The notes under the pieces are model-generated. The model made no database searches and was not told the origin of the DNA. It worked only from the letters and a program-made list of their open reading frames with translations. Source: Oxalobacteraceae bacterium OTU3CAMAD1 (lineage in GTDB: Bacteria; Pseudomonadota; Gammaproteobacteria; Burkholderiales; Burkholderiaceae_D). Taken from it: DNA of 64,000 nt. The number at the start of each line of letters is the position of its first letter. Position 1 is the first letter of the stretch. Positions 1-6,593 of the stretch are shown piece by piece. Location of the stretch: NCBI GenBank assembly GCA_024123915.1, contig CP099650.1, positions 2,914,001 to 2,978,000 of the forward strand. The letters run 5' to 3'. The translations under genes and the position numbers were made by a program.

Positions 1-549
1 CGCCCGACCCTGGACGGTTATCCGGAAGTGGCCGACCGTCGCTTCGACGTCACCTACCACGAGGGCGCCGCCGTCGGTTACAAATGGTTCGACCTGAAGG
101 GCCTGACGCCGCTGTTCCCGTTCGGCCATGGCTTGTCGTACACCGATTTCACGCTGTCGGACCTGTCGGCCGGCGTCAAGAACGGCGTGCTGAGCGCGTC
201 CTTCACGATCAAGAACATCGGCAAGGTGGCAGGCAAGGAAGTGGCCCAGGTCTACGTGGCCCCGGTCAACGCCCGCTGGGAAGCGCCAAGGCGACTGGCC
301 GGTTTCCATAAGGCCGAGGTGGCGCCGGGCGGCGCCGCCAACGCGACCATCACCGTCGATCCGCGCCTGCTGGCGATGTACGACTCCGCCAGCAAAACCT
401 GGAGAGTGGCCAAGGGCGACTATAAAGTCATCCTCGCGGCGGACGCGGCGGCGGCCGGCGACAGGCAGGCAATCAGCAAGGTGGTGCGGCTGGAGGCGGC
501 CGTTTATGACGTCAATGGAAAACCGCTGCGCGCCCGCAAGGGTAAATAA
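1..549 (+). CDS. Glycoside hydrolase family 3 beta-glycosidase, C-terminal part (5' end outside window)
   Basis: The reading frame is open from base 1, so only the last 182 codons of a longer gene are present. The stretch PLFPFGHGLSYT near codon 37-48 and the preceding YHEGAAVGYKWFD are hallmarks of the GH3 C-terminal region, followed by a fibronectin-III-like domain (about codons 50-150). GH3 enzymes of this layout release terminal glucose or xylose from oligosaccharides, usually in the periplasm. A XylR-type regulator follows, so xylosidase activity is possible, but the substrate cannot be read from this fragment. A hairpin at 571-593 probably ends its transcript. Confidence 0.9.
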   Translation, partial: RPTLDGYPEVADRRFDVTYHEGAAVGYKWFDLKGLTPLFPFGHGLSYTDFTLSDLSAGVKNGVLSASFTIKNIGKVAGKEVAQVYVAPVNARWEAPRRLAGFHKAEVAPGGAANATITVDPRLLAMYDSASKTWRVAKGDYKVILAADAAAAGDRQAISKVVRLEAAVYDVNGKPLRARKGK

Positions 550-570
550 GACCGGCGTATTTTAAATAGA

Positions 571-604
571 GGCCGCAATATAAAGTTGCGGCCACTTTCT
601 CATT
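571..604 (+). terminator. Likely terminator of the GH3 gene
   Basis: Perfect 8-bp inverted repeat GGCCGCAA / TTGCGGCC (571-578 and 586-593) with a 7-base loop, followed by a T-rich stretch (ACTTTCTCATTTT). It begins 21 bases after the GH3 stop codon. Confidence 0.65.
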
Positions 605-913
605 TTAATCATCACCAGGGTAATAAAAGCTTTTAATTCTCCAAGCGTTTCTGGGGTTTCTTTTTTGCAATGCGCTACTTGTGTCACCGGACCAACGCGG
701 CTTTCTGGCGTTTGTAGTACTTTCTGCAGAACTTCTCGCACTTTTTGCACCGTACTACGAATCCTTATGGGCCCGTTATCAGTGCGCCGGGGCCGATTAT
801 ATGCTGGGCTCAACTTCGCCACGTGGCTTCTAGCCGGGGGCGGCGAAGGATTTATTGACCGAGGCGCTGCCATAAAGCGCCCGGATAAAACATATAAATC
901 GGAGACGAAGACC
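605..913. other. Intergenic region upstream of the XylR-type gene
   Basis: No credible gene. It must hold the promoter of the regulator at 914. A widely spaced inverted repeat GTAGTAC (714-720) / GTACTAC (752-758) and a small hairpin GGCGC / GCGCC (863-867, 877-881) are visible. Either could be an operator, but neither has a known counterpart I can name. Confidence 0.4.
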
Positions 914-2104
914 ATGACTGCGAAAGTACGTCGTATTGCCCTGTTATTTAATGCGAATAAGAGTTTCGATCGTGAAGTTACCGCCGGCATCGCTTCTTAT
1001 CTCGGTAGCACGCGGGCGGCCTGGGACCTGTTCCTGGAAGAGGATTTCCGCCTGCGCCTGTCCGGCATAGAGCGCTGGCAAGGCGACGGCATCATCGCCG
1101 ATTTCGACGATCCCGCCGTGGCCGACGCCTTGTCGCACTGCAGCGTTCCGGTGGTGGCGGTGGGCGGCTCCTACGCCGATCCGGCCGACTACCCGGTCGG
1201 TGTCCCCTACGTGGCCACCGATAATTACAAGCTCATCAAAATGGCGCGCGACCACCTGATCGACGTCGGCCTGTCCCGCTTCGCCATGTTCAGCCTGCCC
1301 AAGACCAGCGAGAACCGCTGGGCGCAAGAGCGCGAAAACGCTTTCCTCGGCCTGATGCGGCAGGACGGCATGGAGGGCGAAATCTTCCATGGCAACGGAA
1401 CCTGCGCCTCTTCCTGGGAGGAGTCGATGCGCGGCCAGATCGACTGGCTGCGCAGCCTGCCCAAGCCGGTCGGCATCATCGCCGTCACCGACGCGCGCGC
1501 CCGCCAGCTGCTGCAAGCCTGCATCATCGGCGGCATCGAGGTGCCCGAGCAGGTGGCGCTGATCGGCATCGACAACGACCCGATGGTGCGCATGCTGACC
1601 CGGATACCGCTCAGTTCGGTGATCCAGGGGGCGCAGGAGATGGGCCGCACGGCCGCCCACCTGCTGGACCAGATGTTGCACGGCGTGCGCCTGCCGCACA
1701 CCCGCATCCAGGTGCCGCCGGCCGGCATCAACATCCTGGCTTCCAGCGAGCACCAGCGCATCAGGCATCCGCAGGTGATGCGGGCCTGCCATTTCATCCG
1801 CCAGTACGGCTGCCAGGGCATCAAGACGCAGCAAGTGGCCGAACACGTGGGCGTGTCGCGCTCGTCGCTGGAAGCCTATTTCCGCGAGGAGCTGGGCTGC
1901 AGCGTGCACGACATGATCCTGCGCTTCAAGCTCGACGCGGCCAAGGCCGGGCTGCAGGGCCGCGAGCGCAGCATCGCCGACGTCGCGCTGGGCTGCGGCT
2001 TCACCTCCACCCAATATATGCACCTGGTGTTCAAGCGCGAGCTGGGCTGCACCCCGCGTGCCTACCGCGACCGCGTGCTGGGGGAGAACATGGAGGCGGC
2101 CTGA
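914..2104 (+). CDS. xylR: XylR-type transcriptional activator (sugar-binding domain plus AraC HTH)
   Basis: 396 aa, close to the 392 aa of E. coli XylR. Residues about 5-275 form a periplasmic-binding-protein-like (LacI/GalR-type) sugar-sensing domain, starting RRIALLFNANKSFDREV and containing GIIAVTDARARQLLQ and ALIGIDNDPMV. Residues about 285-385 are an AraC-type double helix-turn-helix ending CGFTSTQYMHLVFKRELGCTPRAYR. In known relatives the N-terminal domain binds xylose and the protein activates xylose or xylan genes. The start at 914 follows GGAG with good spacing; the frame is open further upstream without a better start. The GH3 gene just upstream on the same strand is a plausible target. 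Confidence 0.85.
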   Translation: MTAKVRRIALLFNANKSFDREVTAGIASYLGSTRAAWDLFLEEDFRLRLSGIERWQGDGIIADFDDPAVADALSHCSVPVVAVGGSYADPADYPVGVPYVATDNYKLIKMARDHLIDVGLSRFAMFSLPKTSENRWAQERENAFLGLMRQDGMEGEIFHGNGTCASSWEESMRGQIDWLRSLPKPVGIIAVTDARARQLLQACIIGGIEVPEQVALIGIDNDPMVRMLTRIPLSSVIQGAQEMGRTAAHLLDQMLHGVRLPHTRIQVPPAGINILASSEHQRIRHPQVMRACHFIRQYGCQGIKTQQVAEHVGVSRSSLEAYFREELGCSVHDMILRFKLDAAKAGLQGRERSIADVALGCGFTSTQYMHLVFKRELGCTPRAYRDRVLGENMEAA

Positions 2105-2139
2105 GGTTGCCCGGGGCGCCGACCGCCAGGCAGGCGCTC

Positions 2140-2162
2140 CGCACGCATCTCGAGTGCGTGCG
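2140..2162. terminator. Hairpin downstream of xylR
   Basis: Perfect 8-bp inverted repeat CGCACGCA / TGCGTGCG (2140-2147, 2155-2162) with a 7-base loop, 36 bases after the stop codon. There is no T-run, so it is at best a weak or Rho-assisted end. Confidence 0.35.
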
Positions 2163-2271
2163 CGCAACCATCGCGCACGCCGTCCGGGCAATGCCGGACC
2201 ACGCCCGCTACGTCGGGAACCCGGCCGGCGCGTCCCGAAAATTCGGCTGCGCACATTCCAAGAAAGTAGTA

Positions 2272-2287
2272 TATGATGATCGTCATA
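2272..2287. promoter_or_regulatory. TetR-type operator, copy 1
   Basis: Near-perfect palindrome TATGATGATCGTCATA, with outer arms TATGA / TCATA around a GATC core. The same 16-mer recurs at 2349 and 55117, and with one change at 54424, where it covers the start of a tetR gene. This copy has no gene directly behind it; a 9-bp hairpin (2290-2312) follows instead. Confidence 0.7.
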
Positions 2288-2289
2288 AA

Positions 2290-2312
2290 TTCACCGGCAG
2301 GCCGCCGGTGAA
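2290..2312. repeat. Inverted repeat between two operator copies
   Basis: Perfect 9-bp arms TTCACCGGC (2290-2298) and GCCGGTGAA (2304-2312) with a 5-base loop. It lies between operator copies 1 and 2, where the related locus at 54.4 kb carries a tetR gene. No T-run follows directly; a T8 run starts 20 bases later at 2332. Confidence 0.5.
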
Positions 2313-2324
2313 GGAGGGCGACGG

Positions 2325-2354
2325 TTGGCCGTTTTTTTTAACCAGCAATATGAT
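2325..2354 (+). promoter_or_regulatory. Promoter of the SDR operon (putative)
   Basis: TTGGCC (2325-2330) and TATGAT (2349-2354) are separated by 18 bases, a fair sigma-70 match. The -10 hexamer is the first part of operator copy 2, so a bound repressor would block it. Predicted transcription would begin near 2361, leaving a leader of about 65 bases before the SDR gene. Confidence 0.5.
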
Positions 2355-2364
2355 GATCGTCATA
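2349..2364. promoter_or_regulatory. TetR-type operator, copy 2
   Basis: Same 16-mer as copy 1, extended by one matching base on each side (2348-2365). The preceding stretch GGCCG-T8-AA-CCA resembles the one before the SDR gene at 55 kb, suggesting common ancestry of the two promoter regions. Confidence 0.75.
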
Positions 2365-2425
2365 TCGTGCGCCGAGCGCCACACCACCTCGTCAGGCAAT
2401 ACAACTCAACGATAAGGAAGCAACG

Positions 2426-3223
2426 ATGTCCACCCCAGCCAAAAAAATTGCAGTAATCACCGGTGCGTCGTCGGGCATAGGGGCGGTCTACGCCGACCGC
2501 ATGGCGCGACGCGGTTACGATCTGATCCTGGTGGCGCGCCGCGCCGACCGCCTGCAGGCGCTGGCGGCGAGCATCGAGAGCACACACGGCGTGAGCGCCA
2601 GGGCGCTGGTCGCCGACCTGGAGACGGAGGCCGGCGTCTCCAGCGTCGAGCACATCCTGTCGACCGACGCCGCCGTTGGCATCCTGGTCAACAACGCCGG
2701 CATCGCCCGCCTGGCGCCCGTCGCGGCCAGTCCCGTGCAGCACTCGCTGTCGCAGATCGCGCTCAACCTGACGGCGCTCACGCGCCTCACGCATGCGGTC
2801 CTGCCGGGTCTGAAGGCGCGCAACGAGGGCGCGATCATCAACATCGCCTCGGTCCTCGGTCTCCACACGCTGCCGATCAGTGCCGTCTACAGCGGCACCA
2901 AGGCTTTCGTGGTGGCGTTCAGCCGGGGACTGGAGCAGGAACTGGCCGGCACCGGGGTGCGGGTCCAGGCGGTGTTGCCGGCGTCCACCGCCACCGAGGT
3001 GTGGGACAACTCCGGCGTACCGCTGTCGGCGCTCAATCCGGAATCGGTCATGACAACCGACGACATGGTGGACGCGGCCCTGTCCGCGTTCGACAAGGGC
3101 GAAACGCTCACCTTGCCATCGGTGGCGGACGCGGGCCTGATCGACCGCTACGAGGCCGCGCGCGGCGCGTTGTTCGCCGCCACGCAAACCGGCAAGGCGG
3201 CCCCGCGCCTGCTGCCGGCCTGA
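2426..3223 (+). CDS. SDR family NAD(P)-dependent oxidoreductase
   Basis: 265 aa classical short-chain dehydrogenase. The dinucleotide-binding motif TGASSGIG is at residues 12-19, NNAG near 91, and the catalytic pair is Ser in NIASVLG and Tyr/Lys in YSGTK (about 155). Substrate is not predictable. The start follows AAGGAAG with good spacing. It lies behind operator copy 2 and is probably co-transcribed with the membrane-protein gene 16 bases downstream. The shared operator suggests control by the TetR at 54.4 kb. It is not a close paralogue of the SDR at 55.2 kb: the C-terminal halves differ. Confidence 0.9.
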   Translation: MSTPAKKIAVITGASSGIGAVYADRMARRGYDLILVARRADRLQALAASIESTHGVSARALVADLETEAGVSSVEHILSTDAAVGILVNNAGIARLAPVAASPVQHSLSQIALNLTALTRLTHAVLPGLKARNEGAIINIASVLGLHTLPISAVYSGTKAFVVAFSRGLEQELAGTGVRVQAVLPASTATEVWDNSGVPLSALNPESVMTTDDMVDAALSAFDKGETLTLPSVADAGLIDRYEAARGALFAATQTGKAAPRLLPA

Positions 3224-3239
3224 CCCGAACGGAGCCGCC

Positions 3240-3641
3240 ATGAAACTGAGCTTCCGCGGATTGTCCATCGCGACCTCGCTGCTGTTCCTGTTGATCGGGT
3301 CGCTGTGGTTGTTGGCGCCCGGCCTGCCGCTGTCGGACTGGGGGCTGGCCTTGACGCCGTCGGCCTCCGTGCTGGGCCGGCGCTCGGCGGCGTTGTATGT
3401 GGGACTGGCCGCCATGTTCTTCCTGGCCAGGAACGCCGAGCCCTCGACGGCGCGCTCGGCGCTGGCCAGGGGCCTGGTGCTGATCGGCCTGATGCTGGCG
3501 GCCATCGGTGTCGTCGACTTCGCCACCGGGCGCGTTTCGCCCCACATCCTGGTGGCCGTCGCGCTCGAAGTCTCGCTGGCGCTGGCGTTCCTGTACGTGG
3601 GGCGCTCGCAGCCCCTGCGCTCGCGGGCCGGCCGGCGATAG
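3240..3641 (+). CDS. Small integral membrane protein, unknown function
   Basis: 133 aa with four hydrophobic segments (about residues 9-28, 45-62, 76-95, 102-120) and a basic C-terminus. I recognise no named family. It starts 16 bases after the SDR stop behind GGAG, so the two are probably one operon under the TATGATGATCGTCATA operator. A link to membrane or solvent stress is only inference from the TetR-type control. Confidence 0.75.
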   Translation: MKLSFRGLSIATSLLFLLIGSLWLLAPGLPLSDWGLALTPSASVLGRRSAALYVGLAAMFFLARNAEPSTARSALARGLVLIGLMLAAIGVVDFATGRVSPHILVAVALEVSLALAFLYVGRSQPLRSRAGRR

Positions 3642-3711
3642 CAGCCCCTGCGGCATAGCGGGCCGGCCCCGCGCGTTTCATTTAATTATCGTAGTCAAGG
3701 AGACCTTTGCA

Positions 3712-4170
3712 ATGCATACATTCAAACAATCATGTGTCGCCACGCTGGCGCTGGCCGCCGCGCTGGTATCGCCGGCGGTGCTGGCCCAGACGGCCTCGCC
3801 GGCCGGGCTATGGAAAAACATCGACGACGTCAGCGGTAAGCCCAGGGCGCTGATCCGCATCACCGAGACCAACGGCACCCTGGAGGGCAAGATCGAAAAA
3901 GTGTTCCCGGGGCCGACCGAAAGCCAGAACCCCAAGTGCGAGAAGTGCGAAGGCGCCAACAAGGACGCGCCCATCGTCGGCCTGGTCATCTTGAGCGGCC
4001 TGAAAAAGGATGGCGACGCCTACGCCGATGGCCAGATACTCGATCCGGACAACGGCAAGCTGTACTCAAGCAAGGTGCAACTGGCCGACGGCGGCAAGAA
4101 GCTCAACGTGCGCGGCTATATCGGCGTGCCGATGCTGGGCCGCAGCCAGACTTGGGTGCGGCAGGAGTAG
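3712..4170 (+). CDS. DUF2147 family secreted protein
   Basis: 152 aa. A Sec signal peptide ends near AVLAQ (about residue 24). The mature part begins SPAGLWKNIDDVSGKPRALI and ends GYIGVPMLGRSQTWVR, the conserved frame of DUF2147, a small lipocalin-like beta-barrel family. It has a pair of cysteines (CEKC). Function is unknown. The ATG at 3712 is preceded by AAGGAG. The 70-base gap from the membrane-protein gene contains an AT-rich stretch (about 3679-3692) that could carry its own promoter. Confidence 0.8.
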   Translation: MHTFKQSCVATLALAAALVSPAVLAQTASPAGLWKNIDDVSGKPRALIRITETNGTLEGKIEKVFPGPTESQNPKCEKCEGANKDAPIVGLVILSGLKKDGDAYADGQILDPDNGKLYSSKVQLADGGKKLNVRGYIGVPMLGRSQTWVRQE

Positions 4171-4177
4171 GGCGCCG

Positions 4178-5023
4178 TCAGCCGGGTTTGTTGGCCGGCG
4201 CCGGTGGCGGCACCGGCGCGTTCAATTTTCGCACTTGAATATCCTTGAAAAACGCCTCGGCTCCCTCGGACTGGATCGAGAACTTGCCGCGCGTGAGCGG
4301 AATCATTTTGCCGTCCACCAGTTGGCGCGAATTGGTCATGCGCAGCACTTCGCGGCCGTTGACGATGTGGACCAGCGTCTTGCCGTCGGCGATCACTTCC
4401 ATCGTGTTCCATTCGCCGCTGGGCTTTTCGAAATTGCCCTTCTTTAGGATGCGCGCCTTGATGTCTTTGCGCAGCGGCAGGGAAGGCTCGTAGCGGTAGA
4501 ATTTCCAGTCGCCCTGGTTGGCGTCGCCGACATGGGCGTCGACGGCCACGCCGTCGAGGCTGTGGTAATCGGCGCAGTCGCCTTCCTGCAGCTGGAACTC
4601 GTGGCTGCGCATCCAGTGCCCGTCCTGCGCGCCTTCCTTGCCGACCGCGTAGTACAGCAGGCCGCTGTCGCGCATCACGTTCTCGCGCGGCGGCCACTTC
4701 TTGACGCCCCATTTGAATTCGAACTTCAGGTGGAAGTTTTCATACTCGTCCAGGGTGGAAACGCTGCCCCATTCCTCGCCCGAGACGCGCAGCATGCCGT
4801 CGACCACGGAAAACACCCGGCGCTGGTCGTTGTCCACCCCGCGCACCGACGTCGGCGTCTTCATGCCTTCGGTGGTTGGCTGCATGCTGACGTAGGTGCT
4901 CCAGCCGGCCAGGTCCTTGCCGTTGAAGAGCGATTTCCAGGGGCCGGCGTCGGCGGCCGACGCCGTGCAGCCCAGCGCGAACAGGGCGCCCAGCAAGGCG
5001 GTTTTGGTGAACAGGTTTTTCAT
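4178..5023 (-). CDS. DUF1080 (3-keto-disaccharide hydrolase-like) secreted protein
   Basis: 281 aa with a signal peptide (FALGCTASA could also be a weak lipobox). The mature start WKSLFNGKDLAGW is the signature of the DUF1080 / 3-keto-disaccharide hydrolase domain, a concanavalin-like beta-sandwich found in secreted carbohydrate-active proteins. Some members cleave 3-keto-glucosides; others act only as binding modules. A cysteine in EGDCADYHSLDG and several tryptophans are retained. It is convergent with the DUF2147 gene, 7 bases apart. The start at 5023 follows AAAGGAGACG. Confidence 0.8.
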   Translation of the reverse strand: MKNLFTKTALLGALFALGCTASAADAGPWKSLFNGKDLAGWSTYVSMQPTTEGMKTPTSVRGVDNDQRRVFSVVDGMLRVSGEEWGSVSTLDEYENFHLKFEFKWGVKKWPPRENVMRDSGLLYYAVGKEGAQDGHWMRSHEFQLQEGDCADYHSLDGVAVDAHVGDANQGDWKFYRYEPSLPLRKDIKARILKKGNFEKPSGEWNTMEVIADGKTLVHIVNGREVLRMTNSRQLVDGKMIPLTRGKFSIQSEGAEAFFKDIQVRKLNAPVPPPAPANKPG

Positions 5024-5149
5024 ATCGATTCGTCTCCTTTTTTGGAAAAAAACGAATCTATCACGCGTCGGCGCGGGCGGGCCCGAAAAAGCCGGGATCG
5101 CCGATTTCGTTATAAAAATCTCCGAATTTTGACAGGGGTGCTGGCAGCA

Positions 5150-6439
5150 CTACTTGATGTCGGTCCGCGCTTTCCTGATCGCCTCGTCGATGTAGCGCAC
5201 CACCTGATCGGTGTCGTGCGGCGCCTGGAGGAAGCGGCGCAGCCCGTCGTAGGTGGGGCCGACCAGTTCGGCCTTGGCGTCGCGGTCGAAGAAGAAGGTC
5301 AGCCCGGCGGCGGCGCCCCACACGCGGGCGGGGGCGTCGCCCAGCCAGATGGGGCGCGGGTTCGGGTCCACCTGCGCCGACAGTGTCTGGTCGGCCTCGG
5401 CGATCTTGCGCATGGCGCCGGTCTCGGCCAGGAAGGCGAGGAAGCGTTTGCGGGCGCGCGGATTCAGGCCGCGCGCCGGCAGCACCAGCACGTCGATCGG
5501 CGCTTCCTCGTACGCGGGCACGCCCGGCGTGTGGTTCGGGAAACCGAAAAAGCCCATGTCGGCGGCGATCGCGGCGGGAAACCGGGAGGCGACGAAGCTG
5601 CCCGAGAGCATCATGCCGACCCGGTCGCGGTACACATAGGGCATGACGCGCTCGGGCTCCTGCTCCATCGTCGCCTCGAGGAAGTAGCCCTTGCGCAGCA
5701 GATCGCCCCAGACATCGAACACGCGCCGCACCTGCGGGCTGTCGAAGCGCGCGTCGCCGCGCACCAGCTTGCGATGGAAGTCGATGCCGTTGATGCGCAG
5801 GTTCAAATAGTCGAACCAGCCGGCCGCCGGCCAGCCGCTTTTGGCGCCCACCGCCAGCGGCGTCACACCCGCCGCCTTGAGCCGTTCGCAGGTGTGCAGG
5901 AACTCGGCCCACGTGGTCGGCGGCCGGAGCCCCAGCCGCTCGAACAGCGACTTGCGGTAGACGAAGCCCCAGACATAGTAGTACAGCGGAAAACCGTAGA
6001 CGGCGCCGTCGATGCGCGTGCCGTCGAGCGTGGCCGGCGAGAACTTCTTTTTCTTCAGCAGCGCGACCAGCTCGGCGTCGAGCGGGGACAGCAGCTTGTT
6101 CCTGGCGGCGTCGCCCAGGCGCTCGCCCGCGTACCAGAACGCCAGGTCGGCCCGTCCGGAGCGCAGCCGGGCCGTGAAACCGCGTTTGTACTCCTCCTGC
6201 GGATAGCCCTGGTGGATGATGCGGATGTCCGGATTGGCGGCGGCGAATTCATCGATGATGCCGACCCAGGTGGTGCGCTGCGGGGTGTTCGACACCACGT
6301 AGTCGATCACCAGGTGTTCGGTGGGGGCGGTGGCGGCGCTCGCCCCGAAGGCCGGACACAGCAGCGCCCATGCCAGCCAGCCCCGGTTGCGTATGGCGGC
6401 AATGCGGGAACGGCGCGGAATCGGAGTGGGATGCATCAA
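5150..6439 (-). CDS. Extracellular sugar-binding protein (ABC solute-binding family 1), orphan
   Basis: 429 aa. A basic N-terminus and hydrophobic stretch (to about residue 36, ending GASAATA) form a signal peptide. The rest matches the family-1 solute-binding fold: VGIIDEFAAANPDIRI near the start, YGFPLYYYVWGFVYRKSLFERLG in the middle and SGSFVASRFPAAIAADMGFFGFP later. Such proteins bind mono- or oligosaccharides for an ABC importer, but no permease or ATPase gene is nearby. It is transcribed divergently from the Reg_prop diguanylate cyclase gene, so it may serve sensing rather than uptake; that is inference. Confidence 0.85.
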   Translation of the reverse strand: MMHPTPIPRRSRIAAIRNRGWLAWALLCPAFGASAATAPTEHLVIDYVVSNTPQRTTWVGIIDEFAAANPDIRIIHQGYPQEEYKRGFTARLRSGRADLAFWYAGERLGDAARNKLLSPLDAELVALLKKKKFSPATLDGTRIDGAVYGFPLYYYVWGFVYRKSLFERLGLRPPTTWAEFLHTCERLKAAGVTPLAVGAKSGWPAAGWFDYLNLRINGIDFHRKLVRGDARFDSPQVRRVFDVWGDLLRKGYFLEATMEQEPERVMPYVYRDRVGMMLSGSFVASRFPAAIAADMGFFGFPNHTPGVPAYEEAPIDVLVLPARGLNPRARKRFLAFLAETGAMRKIAEADQTLSAQVDPNPRPIWLGDAPARVWGAAAGLTFFFDRDAKAELVGPTYDGLRRFLQAPHDTDQVVRYIDEAIRKARTDIK

Positions 6440-6593
6440 TAAAGTTTGTGCGCGATGGCGGGCGCTGTCAACTCCGATGGCCCTGTTGGCCGCCGCCGGC
6501 GCGCGCCGGGGCCGCTCTGTGGCGTAATTGGGACGACTTCTTGTACAGCCTGCTGTAGAGCCTGCTTGTCGCGATGATCGTTGCTATACTGCA

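Noticed and set aside
4532..6442. Plus-strand frame of 636 codons opposite the DUF1080 and sugar-binding protein genes
   Set aside because: It spans two recognised genes and the gap between them in antisense and has low-complexity Gly/Val/Arg composition.
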